A stretch of 64,000 bases of DNA, from assembly GCF_050624435.1 (NCBI RefSeq), contig NC_134546.1, forward strand, positions 10,439,001 through 10,503,000, read 5' to 3'. Positions 51,335 through 63,149 of this stretch are shown here, in pieces (position 1 is the stretch's first letter; each line of letters starts with the position of its first letter). The translations under genes and the position numbers were made by a program. The notes under the pieces were generated by a model, which was not told the DNA's origin, searched no databases, and saw only the letters and a list, made by a program, of their open reading frames with translations. This stretch comes from Tenrec ecaudatus. Lineage: Eukaryota; Chordata; Mammalia; Afrosoricida; Tenrecidae.

Positions 51335-52110
51335 GCCTCTCGCTCATCACTCATGTACTTACAGTGAGAGTTTTTAGGCTCTTAACAGCACAATCCAATC
51401 TTTGGCTGCAGAATGATTCCTTTCCTCGGGCTGACTAGTTAGAATCTTCTCCAGGAATTTGAAAATAAGACAGAAAGAGATCAATCTCTTTGGACTGCAA
51501 GGCTGGTATAACAAATGCTCGAATTGCAAGCAGTTGTATTTTGCACCATGTGTTGGGAGAAGTAGAAGCAGCCAGACTGCAATGAGAAGGGATGGTGAAG
51601 CAGGTTCAAACAGAGATGCAGAGATTAGAGATGGCAGCAGAGAGAAGGCTCTTATGCTCCTCAGAGTTCTCTAGTTCCCGGTCATGTGAATACCGTTGCA
51701 TGCTCAAAGGTTCACCCTTCATTTCTTCTCCTGTAGTTCAGGATCCACCTTGCCACAGAGGAGATGAGATTCGTGTAAGACAATGTGTGCATGACAATTC
51801 CCTGGCTACTGTATTGATCCAGTGTGTAATGATACATATGTAAATAAGCTCAATCAAATAGAAGATCTATATTCATGCCTTGGAGAGAAGTTACTCTTTG
51901 TCCTGCTGAATATGAACAGGGAAACACAAGGCACTGATTGTCCTTGGTAGGGATCTTGCCACCATAAGAGGAACTCTCCTTGGCTGGAGGAGCACGAAAG
52001 GTGGCAGCAAGAATTTTCAAAAGCTTGAGTCCTTCATGGGTTCCAAGTCTGAACTATCCTAGAACTGAAGCTACTATGTTGTTAGTTGTTGTAGCATCGT
52101 ATCCACTTCA
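51335..52110. other. No recognised feature
   Basis: Short frames only, and no family recognised. Confidence 0.4.
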
Positions 52111-52114
52111 AGAT

Positions 52115-52250
52115 AACCTCTAGGCTTTAGGCTCAAACCTATGGCCACGGAGTGGATTCTGATAGGGTTTCCTAGGCGGTGAAACTTGACAGGAGTAGAT
52201 TGCTTCATCTTTCTCTCCAGAAGCAGCTGGTACGCTCACCCGATAGGGTC
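52115..52250 (-). repeat. AfroSINE-type SINE, degraded
   Basis: 'cacggagtggattctgatagggtttcctaggcgg' and 'tctttctctccagaagcagctgg' are antisense body blocks. Part of the 3' half is deleted. Confidence 0.65.
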
Positions 52251-52374
52251 ACCAAGCTCCTTCCTGGTGATCTCCAGTAGACCATAACTGACTCTAGGCC
52301 ACATAATCTCCGCTCCAAACATCCAACTCTGTCATTGTGGTTCTCAAGCAACCCTAGAGGCTGCTGGGTAGGTA

Positions 52375-52530
52375 TGAGTGTGCTAACCAGTTGGTTCAAG
52401 CCCATCAATCGCTCCTGGGGAGAGAGGTGAGGCTGTCGGCATCAGTAAAGATTTACAGCCTCTGAAATTCTATGTAAGGTTGATACAAGTCCATGTTGAC
52501 TTGATGGCAGTGGGTTTGTAAAATGGTCAT
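52375..52530 (+). repeat. AfroSINE-type SINE
   Basis: 'tgctaaccagttggttcaagcccatcaatcgctcctgggg' head and 'aagtccatgttgacttgatggcagtgggttt' tail. Confidence 0.8.
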
Positions 52531-52559
52531 GATACATTACAGTCAAATGTTATCAATTG

Positions 52560-52606
52560 ACAAAAAGATAGTCAGCCCATGGGCTGTAATTTGCCAACTC
52601 TTGTTA
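52560..52606 (+). mobile_element. Possible MER3-like hAT terminus
   Basis: 'cccatgggctgtaatttgccaactcttg' resembles the right end of MER3-type hAT elements ('..gccgtagtttgccgacccctg'). Only one end is visible. Confidence 0.35.
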
Positions 52607-52984
52607 TAAATAAATCAGTTTAGTTAGTTTTCTGTTACAAAGCCATCACATGTGATATACAAGTCCATTTCTCTAGCCCAGCTGCATTCTGCTCATGGAG
52701 ATTCTAAGAAATCTTCTGGCCAGTACTAAAAGCCAAAATGTTGAACACAACGTGTACAGCTTGGACATGGGCCAGCCATCAACATGTAGAATGCCCTTCT
52801 TTGGGTAAATGTCACCCTGCTATTATGCCTCCACCTACTTATGAGGAAGAGTGGTTGACTATTATTGAAATTTTTGCACCAACTGCTAAGTCAAAAATGA
52901 GTAAATGGAATATTTCCCCCAACTTTGGCAGTTTGAGGTTGATCAAACATGCAATCAGTTGCAGAGAAGCAGTGAAGAAATCAA

Positions 52985-53560
52985 ACAACTTATTGTGTTG
53001 GGTAATGTAATAGCCTACGTAAGACCTAGTTAAAATGATAAGAAGTGAAGCTATCACTTTGAGGACGAAAGTGATAAACAAAGCTAGGATATTTTCGATG
53101 GCTTCATATGCACCCTGAAAACTGGATATTGAATAAGGAAGAGCAGGGAAGAATCGGTGCCTTTGAACTATGGTACTGGCGAACAATATTGATTATACTA
53201 TGGATTTCCAGAAGAATAAAGAAAACTGTCATGAAAGAAGTACAGCCATAATGTTCTTAGAAGTGAGGACGGCAAAACTTATTCTCAGGTACTTGGGTCA
53301 TATTGTCAGGAGAGATGAGTCCTTAGAGCAGGACAATCCTGCTTGGCAGAGGGTCAGTGCAAAAGAGGAAGATGGATACATCTCAGTGAGATGGATTGAC
53401 ACAGTGACTGCCACAATGAGCTCAAACCTAGCAAAGATTCTGAGAACGAATAGGAGCAAGCAGTGTTTTGTTCTGCTGTGCTTAGGATTTTCGCAGGGTT
53501 GTTAAGTTGGGACCACTCAAAGGCAGTGGCAACCATACAAACAAGGATCCCTCCCACTGG
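52985..53560 (+). mobile_element. RTE/BovB LINE 3' region
   Basis: 'agtgaagaaatcaaacaacttattgtgttgggtaa' continues into 'ggcttcatatgcaccctgaaaactggatattgaataaggaagagcaggg', 'agtgaggacggcaaaacttattctcaggtac' and 'gtgagatggattgacacagtgactgccacaatgagctc', ending at 'gttgggaccactcaaaggcag'. The frame is broken. The coding part before 52985 is absent. Confidence 0.8.
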
Positions 53561-53597
53561 TCCTCTTTGTTACTGAAAGGAAAACCCAAACAAATTA

Positions 53598-53845
53598 CAA
53601 CAAAACAAAACATAACTCACTGTCATCGTGTTGATCTTGACCCATAGCAACCCTATAATGTTGTTCTTGCGTGGTGCTGTCGACAACAGAGCTAAACACT
53701 GCCTGCTCTTGCACCATGCTCATAAGCCTTCCTGTGCCTGAATTCCGGGTTGTAGCCTCTGTGTCCCATTAGCTTATCAAGGGCCTTCCTCTTTTTTTTT
53801 TAACCTCCTCTTTACTTTATGAAACATAATGTCCTCTCAAACTGT
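53598..53845 (-). mobile_element. RTE/BovB LINE 3' fragment, opposite orientation
   Basis: 'aactcactgtcatcgtgttgatcttgacccatagcaaccc' antisense tail, then 'acactgcctgctcttgcacc', 'gtgcctgaattccgggttgtagcctctgtgtcc' and 'tttactttatgaaacataatgtcctctc'. It faces the 52985-53560 copy tail to tail. Confidence 0.75.
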
Positions 53846-54127
53846 CTTTGGAATTCCTCCAGTCCTTCATTTTGTTTGAACATCTGCTGTGGATGGAGAT
53901 CTACCATCATGCTCTCACTAGGCCTGGCTTTGATTGGATCATGGCCACTTGTTTGGGGGCGGGAAACCCCATCTTAAAATGTTCAATTATTGAGGATTCT
54001 CCTTGCTTCTTCTCTTCCCTTCTCACAGAATTTCAGGCACCTGGTTATTCCAGTCACCCTTTAGGTGCTGGTGAAAGAAAGCCCACGTTATCAAACGCTC
54101 CACGGCATCGATGCTTTTATACTTTCC

Positions 54128-54275
54128 TAGAACCAAAAAACCAAACTCACCGCCATCGAGTGGATTCGACTCACAGCAAGCCTATAGAATGGGGGTAGAA
54201 CTGCTCCTGTGTGTTTCTGAAATTGTAACTCTATGGGAGTAGAAAGTCCTATCTTTCTCCTATAGTTTCATAAGG
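54128..54275 (-). repeat. AfroSINE 3' half, well preserved
   Basis: 'aaaccaaactcaccgccatcgagtggattcgactcacagcaagcctatagaatgggggtagaactgctcctgtg' is very close to what I recall as the afrotherian consensus 3' half, so this is likely one of the youngest SINE copies here. The head is missing beyond 'tctttctcctatag'. Confidence 0.9.
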
Positions 54276-54279
54276 AAGA

Positions 54280-54838
54280 AAATAAGTTAAGCATTTACAA
54301 TGTACTTACAACCCCAAATTGCCCAGACACCACCAGTTCACGAATATACATAGGATTCCCAGAAGAGAAATCATCCGGATTTAGCAGACTTGCGGCCCCT
54401 CCTATATACAGAGCAGCTTAGCCTTTTGCATGTGCTCCCACCATGACCTCCATTGACCTTTTCCCATTCAACCCCCCCAGCACCCCGCCCAGTTGATATC
54501 TTCTGCTTTCTAGCTTCAAATATGCCAGGTGTCTGGTACTTTCCTAGAAGAACATAGACACTGTTATAGAGGGTACCTCCTGGACACTGCAGGGCTGCAC
54601 TAAGGTTCAAGCGAGAACCCGTTTCCTTCAGGGTTATATGCTTTGGGTTTACGATAGAGCCAGACATTTATGCAAATAGTGAATGAATGGTCTGTCAGAA
54701 TAGGATTAGTCCATCAATGTATGCTTCACTGCAACTGATTGGTTTCCATGAAGAAATGAGAAGAATGTCCCTCCCCTCAGTGGGTACTACTACTACTTGT
54801 TTTCTGGGTCCTAGTGCAGGCATATTGATGTCCCTTGT
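54280..54838. other. No recognised feature
   Basis: Unique-looking, with no domain-bearing frame. Confidence 0.4.
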
Positions 54839-54848
54839 TCTTCTAGAG

Positions 54849-55049
54849 CAGTGGTTCTCAACCTTCCTAAGGCCATGGCCCTTTAATACAGTTCCTCATG
54901 TTGTGGTGACCCCCCAAACCACAAAATTATTTTTGTTGCTACTTCATCGCTGTAATTTTGCTACTGTTATAAATTGGTGACCCCTGTGAAAGGGTTGGTT
55001 GACCGCCCCCCCCCCCAAGGGGTCAAGACCTACAAATTGAGAACTGCTG
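54849..55049 (+). mobile_element. SPIN-type nonautonomous hAT transposon, copy 3, exact 8-bp duplication
   Basis: Termini 'cagtggttctcaaccttcc' and 'aaattgagaactgctg'. Internal blocks 'gccctttaatacagttcctcatgttgtggtgacc', 'gctacttcatcgctgtaattttgctactgttat' and 'cctgtgaaagggttgg'. The flanks are identical: 'ttctagag' at 54841-54848 and 55050-55057, matching the hAT preferred target (TCTAGA core). It is 201 bases including a C-run expansion near 55005. Confidence 0.92.
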
Positions 55050-55072
55050 TTCTAGAGACTTTTGTGATTACA

Positions 55073-55580
55073 GCCTAATATAGTTAGTTTATTGTGCTAA
55101 CCTGGCCAAAACACACATGTGGGGTTAATTGAAGGGCGAAGGGATAAATGGCTCGGTGAGCCTCGCCTTTCTAGTTCTCGGGTCTCTTGCTTTGTGATGG
55201 TCGGACCGGGATGCAGCTGCCTTAGCCAGTTCCCTGCTTCAGCTGGCAAAGCTCACTTCCTTCAAGACATCCTCAAGAAGAAGCCACATGGACCTACCTC
55301 AGTGCAACCTTGGGAGCTGGAGCAGCCGTGTGGAGACCCCTGCCAGCTCTGAGATTCTTACACGTTCACTGATTCGACTTTCCTCCTGTAGTCGGCATCA
55401 TTACGTCTGTTTTCTGAGATGGTGGAGAACTTTATGGAGTGGTGTCGGACATATGGGTTAATGGTGGGTTTGTGGGTTTGGGCATGACTGGGTTGGGATA
55501 TTTTCTTGATGCGCACTTAACCTTTATATAAAACTCTCCCTTATACATGAGTTTCTGTGGATGTTTCTCTACCCAGACAA
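55073..55580 (+). mobile_element. Solo LTR, plus orientation
   Basis: 'taatatagttagtttattgtgctaacc' to 'ctctacccagacaaacaca'. Shares more than ten ordered blocks with 14618-15131, such as 'acacacatgtggggttaattgaag', 'gtggagacccctgcc' and 'gtcggacatatgggtt', and has 'cctttatataaaactctccc' near its end. It starts only about 15 bases after the SPIN target duplication. Confidence 0.7.
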
Positions 55581-55584
55581 ACAC

Positions 55585-56170
55585 ACAGCCTTTTCAAATG
55601 CTGCCTCAGTGCCCTTCTCTGAGAACCCAAGGCTTGGTCCTTGAGTCCTTACTGGGTACCAGGTATGCTTCAACTTCAACTTTGGTCTGGGCTCAAACTT
55701 GGTTTCCTGACATATTGATGCTGAAGAGCAATGAGAGCCATGCTAGACACATATACAGGGGCAAACGGGAGCAGAGACGCTGCAGACAGGAAGGGGGCAG
55801 ATGGTGTAAACAGGATGATTCATAGAACTTTTCCGGCTTCATACTTTTGCTTTTCACTTGGCCTGAAAAATGTGTTATCTCTGCTATCACTTCCTCTTCT
55901 CCTGGTTTTTAAATTGCAGGTACACTCTAGGTGTTAGTCAAACATTTGCCGGCTAATTGACAAAGAGAATTAAGACCTTAGTAAGTGCAGTTACTTTTCC
56001 CTTCATATTTGCTTTTCCATATTGATTGCTATCTGGTCAAACTGGACTTTGAAATACTGGGCAATGAGAACTCAACAAAGTGGATTTGCTCAAGCCAATA
56101 ACAACAGGCTGCACAACATGTGCCAACCTTGTGTTGGAGGGGAAGCCACAGAAATGAACAAGGGTCAAAA
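55585..56170. other. No recognised feature
   Basis: Short frames only. Confidence 0.4.
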
Positions 56171-56172
56171 GA

Positions 56173-56340
56173 AAGGAGCCCTGGTGGCAGAGTGGGCAGG
56201 GGACTGGACTGCCACCACAGAGGTGAGGGGGTTCCTGTGAAGACTTAAATGGCCTCGGAAACCCACAGGGGCATTTCTACCCCGTCCCATGAAGTCATTC
56301 TGAGTTGGACCCAGCTTGGTGGCAGTGACTTTAGCTCTAA
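56173..56340 (+). repeat. AfroSINE-type SINE, full length
   Basis: 'aaaggagccctggtggcagagtgggcaggggactggactgcc' is a well preserved start, 'ggcctcggaaacccacaggggcatttctaccccgtcccatg' the body and 'cattctgagttggacccagcttggtggcagtga' the tail. Confidence 0.9.
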
Positions 56341-56497
56341 AGAGCCATAGTGAGTGACTGTAAAGATTGCATGTCAAATGGGTGTCATGTAAGGGGGAAG
56401 AATTCCACGGTGCGCTGCAAGATGACCTAGCTTCCCAGGAACACAGGGGAAGCAGAGTGTGAGATGCTGGAGGAGGGTCCGTGGGGGAGCTCTTGGC

Positions 56498-56665
56498 AGA
56501 GTAAAACCTCACTGCTATCCAGTCAACTTGGACTCACAGCGATTTTATGGCACAGAGTCGAACTGCCTCTGGGTTTCTGAGACTGCAGATCTTACAGGAG
56601 GAGCAAACCTCCCCTTTCTCTTTCAGAACGGTTGGTGGTTTCAAAGCACTCGGAAGAGTCAGTCA
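56498..56665 (-). repeat. AfroSINE-type SINE
   Basis: 'aacctcactgctatccagtcaacttggactcacagcgattttatggcacagagtcgaactgcc' antisense 3' half, and 'gaacggttggtggtttcaaagc' marks the antisense head. Confidence 0.85.
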
Positions 56666-56669
56666 GTTG

Positions 56670-59180
56670 TAACCAGTGGAGGTGGGTGGGGGATGGAGAA
56701 ACCCCATGAACAACTAGAGAGAGGGGTGAACTTTTGATCTACATGCATCACCTAGGCTTCCAGTACTGGCTCTCGTCCCTTCACAGGTGGTTGTCAGTCT
56801 CTTGAAACATCACCAGCAGAATGGTGGCATTGCACTTAGTTTGCACTGCAGAGTAGAGTTTATTGAACAGTGCGCTGGCAGAATCTTAAACGAAAGTTGA
56901 AAATACCACACTGCATATGAGTCAGTCCCATTCTGCATGCAAAGTAGCTAGATGTTTAAACTAGCTAGCCTTTGTTCCATCCCTGGTATTGTCTGCCTTT
57001 CAGATGCTCAAGAGTAGCCTAAATTGAAAATTCTATCACAGTGAGGAATTCCCCCCCCCCCCATAATTTGTTTATAACACACTCGAGTAATGGGCAAGCT
57101 ACTTGCTCCCTGGGGTTCTCCTCCAAGTACATCCACATTCCAGAACGGCGAACCTTTCTCCTGTTGCTACTAAGAGCCCTAAAAGCCTGGGAAATCAATA
57201 CATATCATAATTTATCACTGACAGATTAAAATTTTCTATTGATTTCTATTGAGTGGGAATCTGTGCCCCTCCCCAAGGAACTTTATTGTTTTAACAGACA
57301 ACTAAGCAATCAGTTATAATTTCAAGTTTTGAAAAGCTTTGGCAACAGCCATTATGAGCACACAGAAGAAAAAAAACAGGAGCCCCCGGATAGCTTCAGA
57401 GTCTTGCTGAGAGAGACAGAAGTGAATTTCCCTGGCCTGCCTGGGTCAGTTGGGTGTCTGAGTCCCCTGAAGCACACACCCTCTCTTTGATCATGGATCT
57501 AAAGGGCTGGCTGCGGGGGCCACCATCCATATAATGGCTGTTGTGGTCATCTGTCTCGGCGAGGGTCTCTCAGGTCCTTGCTAACCTGTGTCATCACAGA
57601 AGATGTCTCCCATCAACGGTCCCTCCTGATGGCATGCCCAGAGCAAACGAGTCAGTCGGTTGTTTGACTGTGAGCCACAACGTTTTCATTGGCGAATTTT
57701 CTGAAGTAGAGCTTTTCCTCCCAGTCTGGAAGCTCTGCTGAAACCTGCCCACTGTGGGTGTTGCCGTTGGGATTCAAAATACCAGTGGCATTGCTTCCAG
57801 CTTCACAGGAATACACGAGCCACCACAACATGACCACCGGACAGGCAAGCGGTAGTCAGGTCGTGAAGCCCTGCCCAAATGTGCCCCAAACATCAGAACA
57901 GACCCCAAAGGGAGAGTCCCGAGCTCGTCACTGGTGAAGCGTGCCCTTAATTATGTGAGTCTCCGAGGCAATAGGAGGAGCTAATAAGCGAGGAAGAGAA
58001 TGGATCCCTCAATCTTTCATTCTGCACAAGAGAACACCATGCCAGACATTTTAAGCCCAGAGAAAATAAATTATGATCAGAAAACTCATAGAGAAGTATT
58101 GTACTTCGGAAAGGCAGACTCCTAAACATTTCCCTGGCCGCCTATAGGAACCTTTACCTCCCAGAGACCCAACAAGGAGTCTAACTGGTCAGTTTTTCCT
58201 ACCGAGCACCATTTTCTGTCATTGTTCTCTGTATTCAAAGAAACTTCTGGCCACGATGTTACTATTCCTGTGTATGAGTCTGGCAGAAAGCCCTAAGATG
58301 TGACCTAATTTCTAAATAGCTTGTCCTGGTGAGCTATACTTTGTAAACCTGCCTGTAGTGTATGACTCGACCCTACAGACTTTGTGAAAGCAGTCAGAAG
58401 AGCAAAGGAGATTTCCACCTGAGATGGCTCACTTAAAAAAAAAAAAAGCTCATGTCCATTATCTGAAGAGATGATGTAGGAACCATGTACTCTCTTTTCT
58501 TTCTGAGAGAAGGGCTCCGGAAAGCCTGGGAGTGGAAGATCATTAAGTAATTTGTTGTGAACTCCAGAAGGGTACATTTCGATATATTTATAAGCATTCT
58601 AGCCAGGGAGGAGGGGGGTGCTTCTTGTATGTCTTATCTTGTCTTCTACCCTAAGTGGCTCTTGAAGTTAAATGATAACATTGCATTATTATGCTTAAAA
58701 GGGAAGGGTGCTTCCTAGAAAAGGCATTTACTAAGCTCTTAGGGGACTGTTGTTTGCTGATCCAATGACAGAAGGCTTTCAGCTTTCCTAAAGAAGGGGC
58801 GCTGAAAGAATGAAGGGTCACCGTGAAGCCATGGAAAATCATAGAGGCAAATATGGGACAAGTTGTTGTATGCCTCACATAAGAAGAGTAGGGGCTGGGA
58901 AAATGATCCCAACCACGGAGAGAGGAACAAAGAAAAGGAAACAATGATAGCACTTGAGTTCAGCAGTGAGATCCCGGCTTGGTCAACCGTATCGCTGGGC
59001 CTTGTTTGTTTTTACTAGGCCATCAGTTGAGAGATTCTAGATGGTCTTTTAAGTTCCTCCTGGACCTGTAAGTCTACCTCCATGACTTTGTGTTGACATC
59101 ACGCTAGAGGCACCTGGAGATAAAGGACTTGCATGCATTACCATCGCTTAGAGGCAATTGTTTTGTTAGCACCTGGAGAT
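56670..59180. other. Repeat-poor sequence, no gene found
   Basis: About 2.5 kb with no recognised transposon except low-complexity runs (C14 at 57049-57062, A-run at 58435-58448). Frames are short, overlapping and without domains. It may be unique intergenic or intronic DNA. Confidence 0.5.
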
Positions 59181-59184
59181 AAAG

Positions 59185-59290
59185 CTTGTTTTGTCATCAG
59201 CTCCACTTCACAAAAGAAACGAGGCCAGAGGTACACAGATCATAGGAGGCAGAGGTGGGATTCCAACCCAGACAAACTGCCACCATACCT
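59185..59290 (-). repeat. MIR SINE
   Basis: 'ctccacttcacaaaagaaacgaggccagaggta' and 'cacagatcataggaggcagaggtgggattccaacccag' are the antisense core and head of MIR. Confidence 0.7.
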
Positions 59291-59294
59291 ACTG

Positions 59295-60890
59295 CTTTTA
59301 ACCTTGACAGTGTATTGCCTTTCTACTTTTACGAATTTTCTGGGCAACGAAAGGATAGTTGTTTCCTTGTTTGCAAATCATCGGCAGGAGGGGATCCTTT
59401 AAAATCCTTTCTTTTCTCATTATTGACCCTGAAAGGGGAAGTAGCTTGAACCGGGGTCGTAATTCAATGTCAAAGATGAGCAGCACACACCTTACTCAGC
59501 TAGCTTAGCTGCAAGTGCTACAAGCTCTTTATTTCCCAGGGTTCAACCTGTCTAGGTGAGTGCCCTCCATCCAGGGCTGACAGCTGAAAGGTAGCCTTGC
59601 AAGTATTAGGCTGCGGCATCTAGGATGCCCGTGCTCGTTTGGAACTTGAGATGCTGGGAGTCGGGGTAAGTGCCAGGCTGCAGACTGTAACTTCCTCTTA
59701 TCTTCTTCCAACAATTTTTCCCACGCCCACATGCCTGGTATTCAGTATCGCTTCCTGGTCTGCACGCTGCCTTTCCTCAAGCTGACTAGTAAGTAGCTTG
59801 ATGGAAGAAAATATCTGGTAATCTGCCCTCTGGGAAATTCTAGGGGTCAGTTCTATGTATGGGTTTTGACTCAATGGTGCCTAATGACAACCCCAACTAG
59901 CCCTTATAGGCAAGGTGGCAAAGGGTACAGGTGGGTTGCCACCATAATAATTCAGCATATCTACAGCTCACCTGTGTCAACTCTCTCTCCCTCTTTTTTT
60001 CCCCTTGATATGACCTTACGTTTTAAATTAAAATTCATTTTAAAAAGGAATGTTGGAGAAGTTATATGGTTGGAAGTTTTCCATTTTCCATGACCCATTT
60101 GGAGCTCTTTTGTATATGGAAAGAGGTATGGGGCAAGGTTTAGACTTGGGGGTATATTGATGTCTAATCATTTATTGAGAGGACCATCCTTCCTCGCTGC
60201 ATGGCTTGTGCACTTTGGCCCTTCTCGGGAGTGAGACCAAGGCCTCAGCTCCTCTTAATTGTTAGCTGGGGAGCCAACGTCGGAGGGCGAGTCAAAAAAT
60301 ATTGCTACCTGGGTTTCAGGTCATGCGGGCACTCATTTCCCCCCAACAAAATGCTGTTTAAAGCCGCCTCCCTGCTCAGTGGGTGGCTGCAGACCAGTTC
60401 TCGCAGCCACGTACCGTCTTAGTCTCCCTAGGGGGCCTCTAAAAGAAGAGGCCTGATCACAGTGGTTTCTGTAGGATCTGATTGGCCAGTTCAAGTCAAA
60501 GCTGAGAGGTCTGGAAGGTTCCGGTGACTCTTACAGGGGATCCCACTAGGGTAGTCTTGATAGATTTTCTCAAAGAACATAAAGTGATCACGGGGTTTAT
60601 TCCGAAAGAAATGGGAAATAGCATCGATGGCCAGGAAAGTTCCTCGGTTTCCCTCCCGAGAGTGCACCTGCTTGTCCTCCGAAGGGAGCAAGGGCTGTCC
60701 TATGGGGATTTCCCTGGGCAGCCTTCCACCTCAGTCTGGATTGCTCCCTGTCATTCTTCCTTTCGTCTCCCAAGCTCCAAAGAGCATTTCAAAGCACAAA
60801 GATGTGAGTGCTTTTAAGAGACCAACCTGCCGTTTGGCCATGGTGTAAATCGAAGAGTTCAGAATTTCTCTGAGGTTAGGTATTTATTTA
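59295..60890. other. Mostly unique sequence
   Basis: A SINE/RTE tail trace at 59845-59900 ('ggtcagttctatgtatgggttttgactcaatggtgcctaatgacaac') is the only repeat signal. No domain-bearing frame was found. Confidence 0.45.
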
Positions 60891-60894
60891 TTTA

Positions 60895-61152
60895 AAAAGT
60901 ACCATTGAGTTAATTCTGACTTATAGCGACCCAACTGAGTACAACTGCCCCTGTGGGTATCTCAGACTGTGGTTCTGACTCATAGAGACCCTATAGGACA
61001 GGGTAGAACTGCCCCTGTGGGTGTCTGAGACTATAAATCCTTAGGGTGGTGGGAGGGTGGTGGAAAGCTTCATCTTTCTCCTGCAGAGCACCTGGTGGTG
61101 CCCTTGAGGTTAGCAGCCCAAGACATAACCCATTAAGCTAGCAGGGCTCCAG
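60895..61152 (-). repeat. AfroSINE with a repeated 3' portion
   Basis: Two successive antisense 3' parts occur: 'gagttaattctgacttatagcgacccaactgagtacaactgcccctgtggg' (60907-60957) and 'gttctgactcatagagaccctataggacagggtagaactgcccctgtggg' (60972-61021). Only one head, 'gaggttagcagcccaagacataacccattaagctagcagggctcc', is present. Either one SINE inserted into another or the 3' half was tandemly duplicated. Confidence 0.85.
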
Positions 61153-61154
61153 GG

Positions 61155-62725
61155 AAGGGTTAGAGAGATAGAAATGCTCTCTTCAGAAGTATAAAGACCT
61201 AGATATGGCAAAAAAAAAATAGCATCAAATTTTGATAATTGTGCTTAATAAAGGTTTCTTTGATTCTGTAGCAATGCTTTTTATTCACCTTCCTACAAGC
61301 AGCCACCCACCTCTCTTCAACTACTATCACTTCAAGAGGCTCCTGCCCCATCCATTAACTCAGAGGTTGTTTCCCATGTCTTTGGACATTTCATGATTTC
61401 ATGGCCCCATCTCTTATTGATCTCTCTTTGGTCACTTCAACTTAGTAATCAAATCTCTCCCCTTTCTGAGCATTTACTTAATACCCAGCATGATCTCTGG
61501 ATTACCCCTATGTTCTCTCCTTTTAAACTAACCTGCGCTTGGTGTCCCAAAGGTTACAACTTACAAAATGCTTTTGAAATTTTATAGTGAGGGCTGTAAG
61601 ATTGCAGAAGGCTTGGATTGCGCATAAGAGAAATGGGTGGGTATTCATAAAACAATGTCACTAGGGACATGTCCCAGTCAGGATTCAGTATCAAAGGACT
61701 CTTGTAAATAATGATTTCCCACATATGGTTCCTGTTTGGGGAATTCCGTATATGTACATGCCAAATCATATATGTGACATATATGTGACCTACCTACACA
61801 GTTATCTAGAGTGGTCTTTTGGGGGGACTTGTAACTATAACTTCTGCTATACTTAATTTATAGACATACTTTTATAGTTATGTTATTGGGAAAATTTGCT
61901 ATTATAGGACCTTGAGGGATCAGCTGAGATTTATTGTTTTTAATCAATCAATGGCGGTAGCTTGGAACATTGCACTGAAAAATATTGCCAGGTTGAGTTC
62001 AGCACAACAGGTCGTGGGTTAGGCATGCTCACTCTGGGTGAGGGCGGAAGTAGCATGGGTAGGGTGTGCTACTGAGTTGAAGATTAGGTTACTTTCTTTC
62101 CTAGATTATTAATAATACTTTTGTACTACTTCTAGCCACTGAGAGAACATATTGGTACTTATGGATACATATGTTGAGTATATATTGAACCCCAAGTCTC
62201 TCTCATTGCAACTTCCAATCATTTGTTCTCACTCTACCATTTGGAACGGCATAGATCATATCCCGATCCGCATCACAGCCCTTCACATATCAAAGATCGT
62301 CGTTACGTAATAACAAACACCACCCTTTCTTCAACTCTTGTGGTCTCTGGATCTCACACTACCCAGGATGGTATTGGACTTTTCCTTGCGCCCTTTCAAG
62401 TGCCCTACCTAGGAAAGGATAGCATAGTTCAGATAGGATTTGACTCACCAGAAGGCAGTGGGACTCTTTCATGGTGGTTGAAATATACTTACTGTTTGTA
62501 AACTTCAGTTTGCCCGGAAGACATATGACTTAACTATTTCACATTGAACTTTCAAGAAATGAGAATTCCTATTTTGGGGAAGGGGGAGTATGCACTACTT
62601 AATTCACTTCTTTCCTAAATTTATATTTGAATATTTTACCTTTAAAACGGTATCATCACAATAACTGCTCATTCTTAAGTGTCTGCTCTGGGTGCTCTAA
62701 CTGTGGTTGCTTTGATAGCTAGAGA
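61155..62725. other. Unique-looking sequence, no gene found
   Basis: AT-rich. A 'catatatgtgacatatatgtgacc' short tandem repeat lies at about 61768-61791. No other feature recognised. Confidence 0.45.
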
Positions 62726-62729
62726 CAGA

Positions 62730-62832
62730 GTCTAGTCCCATTTTAAAGATATGAAAACAGAGACTCCGAGATGCCTCAGGTCACACAGCTGAGCCCGGCG
62801 TCAAATCCTGTCCTGCATGGCTCTAGTCTTTG
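62730..62832 (-). repeat. MIR SINE
   Basis: 'gtcccattttaaagatatgaaaacagagactccgagatgcctcaggtcacacagctgagcccggcgtcaaatcc' is antisense MIR core and head. Confidence 0.8.
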
Positions 62833-62892
62833 CCTGACTTTGTGGGTCTCACTCATTTTTCAGGGAAGAGATCATTTTCAGTCTGAAAGGTA

Positions 62893-63085
62893 CAGGGGAT
62901 CCTTACTGCCATCAAGCTGACCCTAACTCTCTGTGACCTGATAGAGCAACGTAGAACTGGTCCCTAGGGTCTCCAAGCTTGTCATGGGAGCAGAAATCCT
63001 CATCTTTTTCCCTCAGGATGGCTGGTGACTTCCAACACTGACCTTTCAGTTCGCAGCCCAATGCAACCCACGACACGACCAGGTG
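62893..63085 (-). repeat. AfroSINE-type SINE, full length
   Basis: 'actgccatcaagctgaccctaactctctgtgacctgatagag' antisense tail, 'gggtctccaagcttgtcatgggagcagaaatcctcatctttttccctcagg' body, and 'gacctttcagttcgcagcccaatgcaaccc' antisense head. Confidence 0.85.
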
Positions 63086-63111
63086 TCCTTCTCCTTGTGT
63101 CAAGAGATAGG

Positions 63112-63146
63112 TTGTTGTTTTCTTTCTTTCTTTTTCTTTTTCAGTA
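63112..63146. repeat. (TTTC)n polypyrimidine tract
   Basis: A short T/C-only tract beyond the preceding SINE head. Confidence 0.8.
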
Positions 63147-63149
63147 TTT

